Source: Cellulomonas wangleii (GTDB taxonomy: Bacteria; Actinomycetota; Actinomycetes; Actinomycetales; Cellulomonadaceae). Taken from it: a DNA stretch of 64,000 bases. The DNA is taken from NCBI RefSeq assembly GCF_018388445.1, contig NZ_CP074405.1, positions 2,232,001-2,296,000 on the forward strand. The letters run 5' to 3'. The notes under the pieces are model-generated. The model worked only from the letters and a program-made list of their open reading frames with translations, was not told the DNA's origin and made no database searches. The translations under genes and the position numbers were made by a program. The first letter of the stretch is position 1. Each line of letters starts with the position of its first letter. Of this stretch, positions 17,545 through 27,035 are shown piece after piece.

Positions 17545-18813
17545 TCAGCGCACGGCGTCCGGCTCCGCGCTCGGCGTCGAGAGGGCCGCCCCCGCACGCC
17601 CGCCGGGCTCGACGGAGCGGCCGGGGCCACCGTCCTCCTCGTCGTCGTCGGCCGTCACGTCCTCGTCCATGGGCGGGTCGAGCGTGCGCAGCCGGGAGAA
17701 GACCGCCCAGGCCACGGCGACCAGCGGGACCGAGATCACCGCACCGAGGATGCCGGCGGTCAGCGTCCCCGCGGTGACGGACAGCGCCACGACGACGGGG
17801 TGCAACGACACCTGCTTGCCCATGATGAGCGGCTGCAGGATGTGCCCCTCGAGCTGCCCGATGAGGGCGATCCCGACGCCCACCCCGAGCGCCGACCACA
17901 GGCCGTTCGCCGCGAGCGCCACGATCATCGCGACGACCATCGCCGCCGGTGCGCCGATCAGCGGGATGAACGCACCGATGAGCACCAGCACGGCGAGCGG
18001 TGCGGCGAGCGGCACCCGCAGGGCCGTGAGCAGGACGAAGGCGAGGAGACCGTCCGTGATCGCGATGATGACGGTGCCTCGCGTGTACCCGGAGAACGTG
18101 TACCAGCCGGCGTCACCGGCGGTCTGCCAGGTCGGGCGGTTGCGGGCCGGGAGCTGGTTGAGGAACCACGTCCACATCTGGGCGCCGCGGGCGAGGAAGA
18201 AGACGGTGCAGAACACCGCGAGCGCGAGCGCGGTGAAGCCCTCCACGACGGACCCGGCGCTCGCCGCCACCTCCCCGACCAGGTCACCCGCGTGGTCCTG
18301 GATCCACTTCACCCCGTTCTCGATCCACGCGGCGATCTGCTCGCTGGTGATCGTGAACGGCAGCGTCCCGCTCTCGAGGAAGTCGGTGATCTGCTTGATG
18401 CCGGTGGCGAACTGCTTGCTCAGGTCGTTCCACTGCGTGGCGATCGAGTAGCCGACGTACGTGAGCATGCCGAGGAAGAACAGCGTCCCGCCCAGCAGCG
18501 ACAGGGCGGTGGCCAGGCCCCGGGGCATCGCGCGCGACATGAGCTCGACCAGCGGGCGCAGGACGGCAGTGAAGACCAGCGCCAGGAAGACCGCGATGAA
18601 CAGCAACGTCACGCGGGACGTCGCGAAGAAGACGACGACCACGGCGGCGAGGACCACGAGCAGGCGCCAGGAGACACCCGCCGACCGCCGCAGCCACCGG
18701 GGCGCCGTGTCGTCGCGACCCGCGACCGCGGGGTTGCGGCGACCGCCGGCGACCTTGCGGGCGGCGGGGCCGGCGGCACCTGCGGTCGACCGGACGTCCG
18801 ACCCCTCGATCAT
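17545..18813 (-). CDS. AI-2E family transporter (YdiK/TqsA-like permease)
   Basis: A 422-residue polytopic membrane protein of the AI-2E family transporter (UPF0118). It has about eight hydrophobic segments, an amphipathic extracytoplasmic stretch in the middle (QWNDLSKQFATGIKQITDFL), the family block GAFIPLIGAPAAM and the later LEGHILQPLIMGKQVSLHPV. Soluble basic N- and acidic C-terminal tails flank the membrane core. The family includes AI-2 exporters and sodium/proton antiporters; the substrate here cannot be told. Upstream of and codirectional with the paaX-like gene. Confidence 0.87.
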   Translation of the reverse strand: MIEGSDVRSTAGAAGPAARKVAGGRRNPAVAGRDDTAPRWLRRSAGVSWRLLVVLAAVVVVFFATSRVTLLFIAVFLALVFTAVLRPLVELMSRAMPRGLATALSLLGGTLFFLGMLTYVGYSIATQWNDLSKQFATGIKQITDFLESGTLPFTITSEQIAAWIENGVKWIQDHAGDLVGEVAASAGSVVEGFTALALAVFCTVFFLARGAQMWTWFLNQLPARNRPTWQTAGDAGWYTFSGYTRGTVIIAITDGLLAFVLLTALRVPLAAPLAVLVLIGAFIPLIGAPAAMVVAMIVALAANGLWSALGVGVGIALIGQLEGHILQPLIMGKQVSLHPVVVALSVTAGTLTAGILGAVISVPLVAVAWAVFSRLRTLDPPMDEDVTADDDEEDGGPGRSVEPGGRAGAALSTPSAEPDAVR

Positions 18814-18936
18814 GCCGACCTCCGCTCCGCCGTGGCGTTGACACGAGCAGTCTGCCCCTCGCGCGCGGCTCCTGCGCGGTGACCCACCGGCGAGCCGAGC
18901 GAAGCCGCCGATGCGGGAACCACGACCCCACCGTGG

Positions 18937-18942
18937 TATGTT
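18937..18942 (+). promoter_or_regulatory. Probable -10 element of tRNA-Leu
   Basis: TGGTATGTT contains an extended -10 (TG-n-TATGTT), 45 nt upstream of the mature tRNA 5' end, in a region with no other gene on the plus strand. No convincing -35 was seen. Confidence 0.4.
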
Positions 18943-18987
18943 CTCTGCCGCGCCGAGGGGCCGGAAACGGCTCCCCGACGTCCACCC

Positions 18988-19070
18988 GTCCGGGTGGCGG
19001 AATGGCAGACGCGCTAGCTTGAGGTGCTAGTGCCCGAAAGGGCGTGGGGGTTCAAGTCCCCCTCCGGACA
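18988..19070 (+). tRNA. tRNA-Leu (anticodon GAG)
   Basis: An 83-nt type II tRNA. The acceptor stem pairs GTCCGGG with TCCGGAC (last pair G-T), followed by discriminator A at 19070. The anticodon stem CTAGC/GCTAG encloses loop TTGAGGT, giving anticodon GAG, which reads CUC and CUU. A long variable arm (TGCCCGAAAGGGCGT) and a TTCAAGT T-loop are present. CCA is not encoded. A strong terminator follows, and the accessory block starts immediately downstream; such tRNA 3' ends are common integration targets. Confidence 0.97.
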
Positions 19071-19085
19071 CTCGTTGAGACAGCG

Positions 19086-19126
19086 ACGACGAAGGCCCCG
19101 ATCCTGGTGATCGGGGCCTTCGTCGT
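19086..19126 (+). terminator. Strong hairpin terminator after tRNA-Leu
   Basis: Perfect 18-bp arms (ACGACGAAGGCCCCGATC at 19086-19103 and its complement at 19109-19126) with loop CTGGT. It separates tRNA-Leu from the jet operon; the remaining 178 bp up to jetA show no other gene. Confidence 0.85.
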
Positions 19127-19304
19127 TCGTGCGGCGAGCCGGTCGGCCCCCGGCTCGGGTTGGCCGGGCGCCGCGCGAGGGACGTGCCGGTACCGGGCAC
19201 GACGCCGCGCACCACGGCGGTGGCCGTGCTCCGCCCGCGCGCCGTGCGCACCACGACGCCGCGCGGGCGGGAGGACGCCGCCGCACCACCTACGCTGTCC
19301 CGCG

Positions 19305-20774
19305 ATGATCACTCGTGCCGAAGGGGCGTACCTGGGAGCCGTCCGGGCGTTCCAGAACCCCATGCTCGACCTGCTGCACAAGCGGCACGCTCCCCTGGTC
19401 GTCTCGCTGCTGTCGCTCGTGTTCACGGCGGAGCGGCCCGCCGTGCCGGTCGCCGACGTGCACACGGAGGTCGCCGACGCGCTGGACCAGCTGCGCGCCG
19501 CCGGCCACGGCGACGCCCTGCCGGTCGGCTCGGCGCGCGACCTGTGCCGGCAGTGGGCGGACGCGGGCTGGCTCGTGCGCCAGGTGCTCGACGACGACGT
19601 CGAGGTGTACCGGCTGTCGGCGCACGCGGTCGGGGCCCTCGAGGTCGCGGGGCGTGCCGGCGGTGCACGCGCCCGGGTGTCGCAGTCGCGGGTGCGCACG
19701 CTGCTCGAGGCCGTCGAGCGGCTCGCGCTCGACGCCGACCCGGACGTCATGGTCCGCATCGCCCGCCTCGACACCGAGGTGAGGCGGCTTCAGGCCGAGA
19801 TCGCGCGCCTCGAGCGCACGGGCGAGGTCGACGAGGTCGACGACGAGGAGCTGCTCGAGGAGGCCGAGAACGTCGTGCACCTCGTGCGCGAGCTGCCCGC
19901 GGACTTCGCACGCGTCGCGGAGTCGATCAAGGCGATGCAGCGCGACGTGGTCACCGCCCTGCGCCAGGACCAGCGCCCGACCGGTGACGTGCTGCGCGAG
20001 TACCTGCAGCGCGGCGAGCAGGTGATGGACTCGACCCCCGAGGGGCGTGCGTTCGCCGGTGCGCTGCGGCTGCTGGGCGACCCGCAGCGGCTCGACGAGC
20101 TCTCGGTGCAGCTCGACACGGTGCTGCGGCACCGGTTCGCCGCCCGGCTGCCCTCGGCGCAGCGCGCCGAGCTGCGCGAGATCGTGCGGCGCATCGAGCA
20201 GGGGCTCGACCAGGTCTTCGCCGCCCAGCGCGAGGCGTCGTACGTGATCACGGCGCAGGTGCGCAACCACGACCCGCTGCGCGACCGGCAGGTCGACGAC
20301 CTGCTGCGCGACGTCATGACGGGGATGGCGGCGTGGCTCCCGGACTCGCGCCGCGGGCAGGCCGTGACACCGCTGCGCCGGCTACCGGTCGCGGACGTCG
20401 AGCACCTGCGCCAGACGCCCGGCGACCTGCGCCCGCCGCGCGCGCCCGACGCGCTGACCGACTGGGACGACGGGGCGGACGTCTCCGACACCGACGCCCG
20501 CGCCTGGGGCGGGCCGCACTACGCGGACCTCGAGGCGCACCTGAGCGCGTTCGGCGTCGACGCGTCCGAGGTGGACCTGGCGGCGGCGTTCCGTGCCGCC
20601 CCGCAGGAGCTGCGCCGGCCGGTGGACCTGCTGGGCCTGCTGGAGCTCGCGCACCAGCGCGGCATGACCGAGAGCGACGAGGTCGCGTTCGTCGACGCGG
20701 TGCGACCGGACGGCACGCGCCGCCGGTTCGCCTTCGGTGCGACGACGACCAGGACGAGGGACGAGGACCGATGA
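19305..20774 (+). CDS. jetA: JetA/MksF-like kleisin (DUF3375)
   Basis: A 489-residue DUF3375 protein, the kleisin-type subunit of Wadjet (JetABCD) and MksBEF(G) SMC complexes. It begins in the conserved way, [20 protein letters not shown], followed by a winged-helix region. A long helical and acidic segment follows ([20 protein letters not shown], about 163-195), then a C-terminal domain with [20 protein letters not shown]. It would bridge the SMC heads and bind JetB. The ATG at 19305 has TACGCT 8 nt upstream and no ribosome-binding site. The stop overlaps jetB as ATGA. First gene of a four-gene coupled operon next to tRNA-Leu. Confidence 0.88.
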   Translation: MITRAEGAYLGAVRAFQNPMLDLLHKRHAPLVVSLLSLVFTAERPAVPVADVHTEVADALDQLRAAGHGDALPVGSARDLCRQWADAGWLVRQVLDDDVEVYRLSAHAVGALEVAGRAGGARARVSQSRVRTLLEAVERLALDADPDVMVRIARLDTEVRRLQAEIARLERTGEVDEVDDEELLEEAENVVHLVRELPADFARVAESIKAMQRDVVTALRQDQRPTGDVLREYLQRGEQVMDSTPEGRAFAGALRLLGDPQRLDELSVQLDTVLRHRFAARLPSAQRAELREIVRRIEQGLDQVFAAQREASYVITAQVRNHDPLRDRQVDDLLRDVMTGMAAWLPDSRRGQAVTPLRRLPVADVEHLRQTPGDLRPPRAPDALTDWDDGADVSDTDARAWGGPHYADLEAHLSAFGVDASEVDLAAAFRAAPQELRRPVDLLGLLELAHQRGMTESDEVAFVDAVRPDGTRRRFAFGATTTRTRDEDR

Positions 20775-21718
20775 CGGACACCGTCGTGCACGATGACGTG
20801 GAGGCGGGCGGGTTCATCGCGCCCGTCGCGATGGAGGACGACCCGGCCGAGCTGTTCGCCGGGGACACCGGGACGCTCGATGCCGACGTGCGCCGGGTCC
20901 TCGTGCGGCTGCTGCAGCGACGGTTCCTGCTGGCCGAGCGCAACCCCGCGCAGTGGCGCACCCTGCTGGAGAACCAGCAGGTCGTCGAGTCGCGCCTGCA
21001 CGACCTGTTCGTCCACCTCGTCGTCGACCACGACCGCGGCATCGCGTACAAGCGGCAGGTGCGCTCGGCCGAGCTCGACGTGCCCGTGCTGCTGCGCGAC
21101 GAGCCGTACACGCGCGCCGAGACCCTCGTCCTCGTCCACCTGCGCACGGTGTTCCAGCGGGAGCGCGGCGCCGGGGAGACCTCCGCCCGCGTGGACGTCG
21201 AGGAGCTCGAGGCCACCGCACTGACGTACTTCGACCCGGACGACACCAACGTCGCCGCGCACCAGCGCGAGATCCGCACGGCGGTCGCGCGGCTGGCCAA
21301 GGACGGCGTGATCGACGAGGAGTCCGAGGGCCGGTACCGCGTGACTCCCCTGGTCGAGGTCGTGCTCAGCAACGAGCGGCTCGCCGAGCTGCGCGAGTGG
21401 CTGCGGACGCGCGACGAGGACGACGCGGCGGACGGCGGCGCCCCGGGCGGCGACGAGCCCGGCGCCCCCGCCCTGCAGTCCGACGTCCCCGAGGGCGGCG
21501 ACAGCGACGTCGAGGACGCCGGGACGGACGGGGAGACCGAGCCCGCAGGGACGGCGGAGCAGGACGGCCGCACCGACCCGACGACCGCCGGCGAGGCGCC
21601 CGAGCCGCCGGGCGAGGCGGCCCCGGGCAGCCCGGTCGAGGAGATCCCCGGCCAGGGGACGATCGACGAGGCACTGGCGGACCAGGCGTCCGACGACGAC
21701 GAGGAGACGGCACCGTGA
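20771..21718 (+). CDS. jetB: JetB/MksE-like KITE subunit (DUF4194) with acidic tail
   Basis: A 315-residue DUF4194 protein, the KITE (MksE-like) winged-helix partner of the kleisin. The conserved core is residues 30 to about 210: [53 protein letters not shown] and [20 protein letters not shown]. From about residue 215 a 100-residue Asp/Glu/Gly/Pro-rich tail follows that the family does not require; it may be a flexible negative arm. Coupled to jetA (ATGA) and to jetC (GTGA). Confidence 0.87.
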   Translation: MTDTVVHDDVEAGGFIAPVAMEDDPAELFAGDTGTLDADVRRVLVRLLQRRFLLAERNPAQWRTLLENQQVVESRLHDLFVHLVVDHDRGIAYKRQVRSAELDVPVLLRDEPYTRAETLVLVHLRTVFQRERGAGETSARVDVEELEATALTYFDPDDTNVAAHQREIRTAVARLAKDGVIDEESEGRYRVTPLVEVVLSNERLAELREWLRTRDEDDAADGGAPGGDEPGAPALQSDVPEGGDSDVEDAGTDGETEPAGTAEQDGRTDPTTAGEAPEPPGEAAPGSPVEEIPGQGTIDEALADQASDDDEETAP

Positions 21719-24700
21719 CGATGGTCGACTCGCTGTTCGGGCTGATCCCCGCGGCGTCGACGGGTCAGCAGTGGGTGGCGCTGGACCTGCAGCTGGTCAA
21801 CTGGGGCGGCTACGACGGGCACCACCGGGTGCGCCTGGCGTCAACCGCGACGCTGCTGTCCGGCGGGTCGGGGTCCGGCAAGTCCACGCTGATGGACGCG
21901 TACATCGCGCTGCTCATGCCGCACACCACGCCCTTCAACGGCGCGTCCAACGGCGGGGTCGTGGGCCGTCCGCGCGGCAAGGACCAGCGCAACATCCTGT
22001 CCTACGCGCGCGGCAAGCTCGACGAGTCCCGCACCGAGGAGGGCACCCGCCAGCGGGTGCTGCGCGGCGACGGCAAGGACACGTGGTCGGCGATCGCGAT
22101 GACGTGGGCCGACCAGTCGGGCACCCGCTTCACCGCGGTGCGCGGGTGGTACGTGCCGTCGTCGGCGCGCACGCTCGAGGACGTCGCGGCCGTGCGGGCG
22201 ACGTGCGAGACGGAGTTCGACCTGCGGGCGCTCGAGCAGGCAGCGGCACAGCGCCTGACGCGCTCCGCGGTGGCCGCCGCGGGCCTCACCTGCTTCGACA
22301 CCGACCGCGAGTTCACCGCGCGGCTGCACTCGACGCTCGGCATCGGCGCCGCGGGCGACGGCGGCAAGGCCGTGGCCCTGCTGGGGCGCATCCAGGCCGG
22401 GCAGCAGATCACCACCGTCGACGCGCTGTACAAGGCGATGGTGCTCGAGGAGCCCGACACGTTCGCCACGGCCGACGCGGTCGTCGAGCAGTTCGACAAG
22501 CTCACGGGCACGCGCGAGCAGATGATCACGGCGCGGCAGCAGGTCAAGGCGCTCGAGCCGATCCGGGAGCACCGTGCGGCGATCGAGCAGGCCGCGGCCC
22601 GGCTGCGCGTCGTCGACGCCGTCGGCGGGTTCGACGACGGCACCTCACCGGCCGCGCTGTGGCGCCACGAGCGGCGTCTGGGACTGCTGCGGGACGTCGA
22701 GACGGACCTGCAGGGCCGGCACCGCGAGGCCCAGCGCCTGGCCGCGGAGACCTCCGCCCGCATCGCCGCCGCCCGCACGGAGCTCGACGGCGTCAAGCAG
22801 ACGCTGTGGGCGTCCGGGGGCGACCGGCTCGCCACCGCGCAGCGGGAGCTGCGCGGTGTCGCGACCCGGCTGGACGAGGTCACCCGGGCTCGCGCCCGGC
22901 TCGAGGAGGTCCTCACCTCGACGCTCGGCACGTCGGTCACGACGCTCGAGGAGTTCACCGACCTCGTCGCCCGTGCGCGGCACGCGCTCGCCGACTCCGA
23001 CGCCAAGGCCGGCGCCCGGCAGGCGCTGTTCGACGCGATGTCCGAGCGCAAGGAGGCGTCGGCCGACCTGGCCGTCCTGCGCCGTGACCACGACGACGCG
23101 CGGCACCGCCACGACAACATCCCGGGCGACCTGCACGCGACGCGCGCGGCACTGGCTCAGGCAGCGGGCCTCGCACCCGAGGACCTGCCGTTCGTCGCCG
23201 AGCTGGTCGAGGTCCGCACCGAGCACGAGCCGTGGCGTGACGCGTTCAACCTCGCGCTCGGCGGGTTCGCGACGCTCCTGCTGATCGACATCGCCCACCT
23301 GCAGGCGTTCCGGCGTGCCATCGACACGGTCCGCACGGGCCGGCGCATCCGCTTCGAGGGCGTCCCCACGGACCTGCGCGACGACGTCGGCATGGACGGC
23401 CGCACGCTGCCCGGCCGGCTGGACTACCGGCAGAGCCCGTTCACGGGCTGGCTGAAGGGTGAGCTCGCGTCACGGTTCGCGTACGTCTGCGTGGACACCC
23501 CCGGGGAGCTCGCGCAGCACGAGAAGGCGCTGACGCGCGGCGGCCAGGTCTCCGAGGGGCGTCGCGGCGCGCACGGCGGGCAGGGCGCCCGCAACGTGCT
23601 CGGCTTCACGAACACGCGCCGCCTGAGCGACCTGGAGCGGCAGGTCGAGGCCGCCGAGGCGCGGCTCACGTCCGCGGAGGCCCGCGTCGAGGAGGCGGAG
23701 GCCGCCTGGGACCGGCACGACGCGACGCTGCGCGCGTACACCGCCGTGGTCGAGCTCACGTGGGACCAGGTCGACGTCGCGGGCGTCGAGGCCGAGCGCG
23801 ACCGCTGGCAGTTCGTCGTCGACGAGGTCACGTCCGGCAACCCCGACGTGGTGCGCCTGCAGCAACGGGCCGTCGAGCTCGAGGTGCTCATCCAGGACCT
23901 CACCGAGCAGCTCGGGCGCACCAAGGGCGCCGCGGGCGACCTCGGGGAACGCTGGTCGGCGACGACCGACGCGGTCGACGTCGCCCAGGGCGCGCTGGAC
24001 GCCGCGCACGACGCGGGGACCCAGCTCGACCCGGAGCAGCGGGCGTACCTCGAGCACGTGCTGGGCGGCACCGCCGCGGACCTGCCGAGCGGCACCGCCG
24101 CGGACCTGCCGGGCGGCACCGCCGCGGACCTGCCGGGCGACGACGCGCGCACCGACCCGTCGGCAGCGCTCGACGCGTTCGACGCCGTCGTGTCGCGCGC
24201 CGCCGACCTGCTGCGCGCCGACCGGCAGGCCGCGCAGCAGACCGTCGCCACCGCGCGCGACGCCCTGCGCCGCACGTTCGAGACGTTCGTCGAGCGCTGG
24301 CCCGACCCGAACCTCGGCACCGACCCCGACGCCTCGTACGGCGACTACGACCGGATCCTCACCGAGCTGCAGGCCCAGGGCCTGCACGAGCTCGAGGCCG
24401 AGTGGCGCAAGAGCCTGCTGCGGCTGTCCGGCAACGACCTGGCCGACCTGCACAGCGCGCTGTCGCGCTCGGTGCGCGAGATCAAGGAGCGCATCCGCCC
24501 GGTCAACGACATCCTCGCGGACCTGCCGTTCGCGGACGACGACCACCGCCTGCGCATCGACGCCCGCGACACCCAGTCGACCGTCGTCGCCCGGTTCCGC
24601 AAGGAGCTGCGCGACCTGCGCGAGGTGCTCTCGACCGAGGCGACGGACGCCGAGCGCGAGCGCCGGTACCACCGGATGGCGAAGGTCATCGACCGCATCC

Positions 24701-25143
24701 GGCGCACCTCCCCCGACTTCGCCGACCTCGTGGACGTGCGCCGGCACGTGCGGCTGTCGGCCGAGAAGGTCGACCTCGACGGGAACCACGTCGCGCTGTA
24801 CGACCACATCGGCGAGAAGTCCGGCGGGGAGTCGCAGGAGCTCGTGGCGTTCATCGTCGGCGCGGCGCTGCGCTACCAGCTCGGCGACGCGGGTGCCGCG
24901 CGCCCCCGGTACGCGCCGGTGTTCCTCGACGAGGCCCTCATCAAGGCCGACGCCCGGTTCACCGGACGCGCCATCGGCGCGTGGCGCGGGCTGGGCTTCC
25001 AGCTGATCATCGGCGCGCCGAACGACAAGTTCAGCGCGCTGGAGCCGCACGTGGACCTCAAGTACGTCGTGCTCAAGGACGCCACGGGCCGGTCGCGGAC
25101 CAAGCCGGTGGCAGGGCTCCCGGCGGACGGGCCGGCCGAGTGA
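21715..25143 (+). CDS. jetC: JetC/MksB-like SMC ATPase
   Basis: A 1142-residue SMC-family ATPase of the MukB/MksB/JetC (SbcC-like) type. Walker [10 protein letters not shown] is at residues 50-58. Coiled-coil arms run through about 275-480 and 640-800, with a hinge-like segment between (about 500-640: [20 protein letters not shown], then [19 protein letters not shown]). The ABC signature [15 protein letters not shown], Walker [14 protein letters not shown] and a C-terminal [20 protein letters not shown] follow. It would be the loop-extruding motor of the complex. The GTG start at 21715 overlaps the jetB stop (an ATG two codons later is also possible). A 24-bp triplication lies within the second arm. 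The stop overlaps the MazG-like gene as GTGA. Confidence 0.9.
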   Translation: MTMVDSLFGLIPAASTGQQWVALDLQLVNWGGYDGHHRVRLASTATLLSGGSGSGKSTLMDAYIALLMPHTTPFNGASNGGVVGRPRGKDQRNILSYARGKLDESRTEEGTRQRVLRGDGKDTWSAIAMTWADQSGTRFTAVRGWYVPSSARTLEDVAAVRATCETEFDLRALEQAAAQRLTRSAVAAAGLTCFDTDREFTARLHSTLGIGAAGDGGKAVALLGRIQAGQQITTVDALYKAMVLEEPDTFATADAVVEQFDKLTGTREQMITARQQVKALEPIREHRAAIEQAAARLRVVDAVGGFDDGTSPAALWRHERRLGLLRDVETDLQGRHREAQRLAAETSARIAAARTELDGVKQTLWASGGDRLATAQRELRGVATRLDEVTRARARLEEVLTSTLGTSVTTLEEFTDLVARARHALADSDAKAGARQALFDAMSERKEASADLAVLRRDHDDARHRHDNIPGDLHATRAALAQAAGLAPEDLPFVAELVEVRTEHEPWRDAFNLALGGFATLLLIDIAHLQAFRRAIDTVRTGRRIRFEGVPTDLRDDVGMDGRTLPGRLDYRQSPFTGWLKGELASRFAYVCVDTPGELAQHEKALTRGGQVSEGRRGAHGGQGARNVLGFTNTRRLSDLERQVEAAEARLTSAEARVEEAEAAWDRHDATLRAYTAVVELTWDQVDVAGVEAERDRWQFVVDEVTSGNPDVVRLQQRAVELEVLIQDLTEQLGRTKGAAGDLGERWSATTDAVDVAQGALDAAHDAGTQLDPEQRAYLEHVLGGTAADLPSGTAADLPGGTAADLPGDDARTDPSAALDAFDAVVSRAADLLRADRQAAQQTVATARDALRRTFETFVERWPDPNLGTDPDASYGDYDRILTELQAQGLHELEAEWRKSLLRLSGNDLADLHSALSRSVREIKERIRPVNDILADLPFADDDHRLRIDARDTQSTVVARFRKELRDLREVLSTEATDAERERRYHRMAKVIDRIRRTSPDFADLVDVRRHVRLSAEKVDLDGNHVALYDHIGEKSGGESQELVAFIVGAALRYQLGDAGAARPRYAPVFLDEALIKADARFTGRAIGAWRGLGFQLIIGAPNDKFSALEPHVDLKYVVLKDATGRSRTKPVAGLPADGPAE
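24067..24138 (+). repeat. Three tandem 24-bp units inside jetC
   Basis: The unit GGCACCGCCGCGGACCTGCC plus four bases is repeated three times with one changed base, encoding G-T-A-A-D-L-P-S/G three times. It interrupts the returning coiled coil of JetC in frame and looks like a recent slippage expansion. Confidence 0.9.
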
Positions 25144-25490
25144 CCGGCGACGGCGACGACCTCGCCGCGCTGCAGCGGCGCGCCGTCGCGGTGCGTGAGC
25201 TCTACGCGCGGGCAGAGGCCGCGCGGTACGGGCGGACGTGGACGACCGAGGAGATCATGCTCGGCTTCGTCGGCGACGTCGGTGACCTGGCCAAGCTCGT
25301 GCAGGGCAAGGCGGGCGTACGCCCCCGCGCCGACCTCGACGACGCCCTCGCGCACGAGCTCGCCGACTGCCTGTGGTCGGTCCTCGTGCTCGCCGACGCG
25401 TACGGGGTCGACCTGTCCGCGGCGTTCAGCAGGACGATGGACGAGCTGACCGCACACCTCACCCCCGACGAGGACCGCCCCGGCTCCTGA
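25140..25490 (+). CDS. MazG-like nucleotide pyrophosphohydrolase, last gene of the jet operon
   Basis: A 116-residue all-alpha NTP pyrophosphatase of the MazG-like type. The metal-binding helices are visible as WTTEEIMLGFVGDVGDLAKL (the EE and Asp ligands) and LAHELADCLWSVLVLADAYG (ExxD ligands). Members hydrolyse nucleoside triphosphates or alarmone-like nucleotides to monophosphate and pyrophosphate. The GTG start overlaps the jetC stop (GTGA), so it is translated with the SMC operon. It occupies the position where jetD (the topoisomerase-VI-like nuclease, MksG) is found in Wadjet operons, but it has no toprim or nuclease feature. Its substrate and any role with JetABC are unknown. Confidence 0.8.
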   Translation: MTGDGDDLAALQRRAVAVRELYARAEAARYGRTWTTEEIMLGFVGDVGDLAKLVQGKAGVRPRADLDDALAHELADCLWSVLVLADAYGVDLSAAFSRTMDELTAHLTPDEDRPGS

Positions 25491-25514
25491 CGACGCGACG
25501 GCATACTCGCGGCC

Positions 25515-25912
25515 ATGGCGACGGCAGCGCGAGACGCCTACCGCGCCGGGGCGGACACGGCCGTGGACCTCGTGACGAGCCACGCGGTGGCCCGCGCGTG
25601 GCACGACCCGTCCGTGCTCGGCGGCATGAGCGTCGGAGAGCTCCCGGCGCACCTGTCGCGCAGCGTGTGCTCCAGGTCGAGCGCAGGGCGTCGAAGGGCG
25701 CACCACCGAGGTGGCCGCCGCGCTCGACCGCCTGCGCGCCCGGCTCCCGCAGGAGCCCACCGACCGCCGTGCGCCACCAAGGCCACCCGCTGCTGTTCGA
25801 CGAGTACCTCCGCACGCGGTGCGTCGAGCTGGCCGTGCACACGAGGACCTTGCCCTCAGCCTCGGCAGCGACGTGCGCGCACCAGCCGTCACCACGCCGG
25901 TCAAATCGCTAA
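25515..25912 (+). pseudogene. Broken maleylpyruvate-isomerase/DinB-type gene
   Basis: Starts well at an ATG (MATAARDAYRAGADTAVDLV, then VGELPAHLSRSV), the N-terminus of the mycothiol-dependent maleylpyruvate isomerase-like family. Then it breaks. The continuation GRTTEVAAALDRLRARLPQE is in another frame from about 25690. RHQGHPLLFDEYLRTRCVEL (the family helix) is in a third frame near 25775-25835, and HEDLALSLGSDVRAP is shifted once more. An internal deletion plus at least three frame changes are needed. No product is expected. It separates the jet operon from the Fic-like gene. Confidence 0.75.
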
Positions 25913-25924
25913 CCAGCAGCTAAA

Positions 25925-25962
25925 CTCACCAATCGATGGCATCTTCTGTAGCGATTGGTGAG
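25925..25962. promoter_or_regulatory. Perfect 11-bp inverted repeat upstream of the Fic-like gene
   Basis: CTCACCAATCG (25925-25935) and CGATTGGTGAG (25952-25962) with a 16-nt spacer. A further AATCGCTA at about 25905 is complementary to TAGCGATT at 25949. The whole stretch is AT-rich compared with its surroundings. It ends 13 nt before the preferred GTG start and is a plausible operator for the winged-helix domain of the encoded protein, or a hairpin. Confidence 0.55.
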
Positions 25963-25975
25963 ACCTGGTGACAGC

Positions 25976-27028
25976 GTGAAGTCGTTCGAGGACCTCGACT
26001 CCCTGATCGGGTCCGTCCCGTTCGACGTCGTCGCGGACCTCCGCGTCGTGGACACGGTGCGCGGCAGCGCGGCGTTGCTCCCGGACGTCCTGCCCGGCCT
26101 CCTGTCGAGCCTGGCCGACCGTGCACGCCCCGCGAGCATCGAGTCGTCGGCAGCCCTCGACGGGGTCGTCGTCCCGCGGCGACGCGCAGCGGACATCGTC
26201 GCTGGTGAGGCCGATCGGTTGCGGGGACGCGAGGAGCAGACGCTCGCCGGGTGCCGCGACGCCTTCGATCACGTCGCCCAGGAGGACCGGGGGCCCCTGG
26301 ACGTCGACCTGGTCCTGGACGTCCACCGGCTGCTGCTCGCACACACCCCGACACCGGGCGGACGGCTCCGGCGGGTCGAGAGCGTCGTCCTGGACCGCGA
26401 CCCGCGTGCCGCGCGGGTCAAGCGCTTCACACCCGTCGCGGTGGCCGACGTCCCCCACCACCTCGACGAGCTGATCGCGCGCTACCGCGGTGCGCTCGCC
26501 ACCGACCGCCATCATCCCGTCCTGCTCACCGGCCTGTTCGTGCTCGACCTCGTGGCGATCCGCCCCTTCACCACCGCCAACGGCCGGCTCGCGCGTGCCC
26601 TGACGCCGGGCCTGCTGCACGATGCCGGGTACGACGTCGCGCGGTACGTGTCGCTCGACGCGGCCATCGCGCGGTCAGCCGAGGCGCACGCCGCCGCACT
26701 GCTCGACTCGACCGCGGACTGGCAGGGCGCCCGGCACGATCCGTGGCCGTGGCTGCACTCCCTGGTCCGGGCACTGGCGGACTGCTCCGAGCAGCTCTCC
26801 TCCCTCGTCGCCACGGCACGTAGCGGCCGGAGCAAGCAGGAGCGCGTCCGCACCTACGTGCTGCATCACGCAGGGCGCTCGTTCCGCATGAGCGATGCCC
26901 GGACCGCGCTGCCCGGGGTCTCCGACCAGACGATCCGGCTCGTCCTCGGCGAGCTGAGGAACGACGGACTGGTCGAGGTGGACGGTGTGGGCCGCAGCGC
27001 GACGTGGAGCACGGTGCGCACGCGGTAG
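25976..27028 (+). CDS. Fic-fold protein with degenerate active site and C-terminal winged helix
   Basis: A 350-residue protein (counted from the GTG at 25976; in-frame TTG and GTG starts at 25955 and 25958 lie inside the inverted repeat). It has the layout of bacterial Fic regulators: an N-terminal region with an inhibitory-helix-like IESSAALDG, the Fic core, and a C-terminal winged helix (about 285-350: SKQERVRTYVLHHAGRSF, VSDQTIRLVLGELRNDGLVE). The Fic motif HPFxxGNGRxxR reads RPFTTANGRLAR at 196-207: the catalytic His is Arg, and the first Gly of GNGR is Ala. AMP transfer is therefore unlikely; a nucleotide-sensing or DNA-binding role is possible. It lies among pseudogenes, so loss of function is an alternative. 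Confidence 0.8.
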   Translation: MKSFEDLDSLIGSVPFDVVADLRVVDTVRGSAALLPDVLPGLLSSLADRARPASIESSAALDGVVVPRRRAADIVAGEADRLRGREEQTLAGCRDAFDHVAQEDRGPLDVDLVLDVHRLLLAHTPTPGGRLRRVESVVLDRDPRAARVKRFTPVAVADVPHHLDELIARYRGALATDRHHPVLLTGLFVLDLVAIRPFTTANGRLARALTPGLLHDAGYDVARYVSLDAAIARSAEAHAAALLDSTADWQGARHDPWPWLHSLVRALADCSEQLSSLVATARSGRSKQERVRTYVLHHAGRSFRMSDARTALPGVSDQTIRLVLGELRNDGLVEVDGVGRSATWSTVRTR

Positions 27029-27035
27029 CGCGCAG

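Noticed and set aside
19051..19070. tRNA 3' end as left attachment site with a second copy at the right edge
   Set aside because: No second copy of GTTCAAGTCCCCCTCC was found by eye up to 31 kb; an island is inferred from content only.
19014..19289. Minus-strand open frames over tRNA-Leu and the region before jetA
   Set aside because: They cross the tRNA and its terminator and are Arg/Ala-rich; no coding support.
25140..25490. The fourth gene of the jet operon as a short JetD
   Set aside because: The 116 residues show MazG helices with EE and ExxD metal ligands and none of the toprim or winged-helix parts of JetD.
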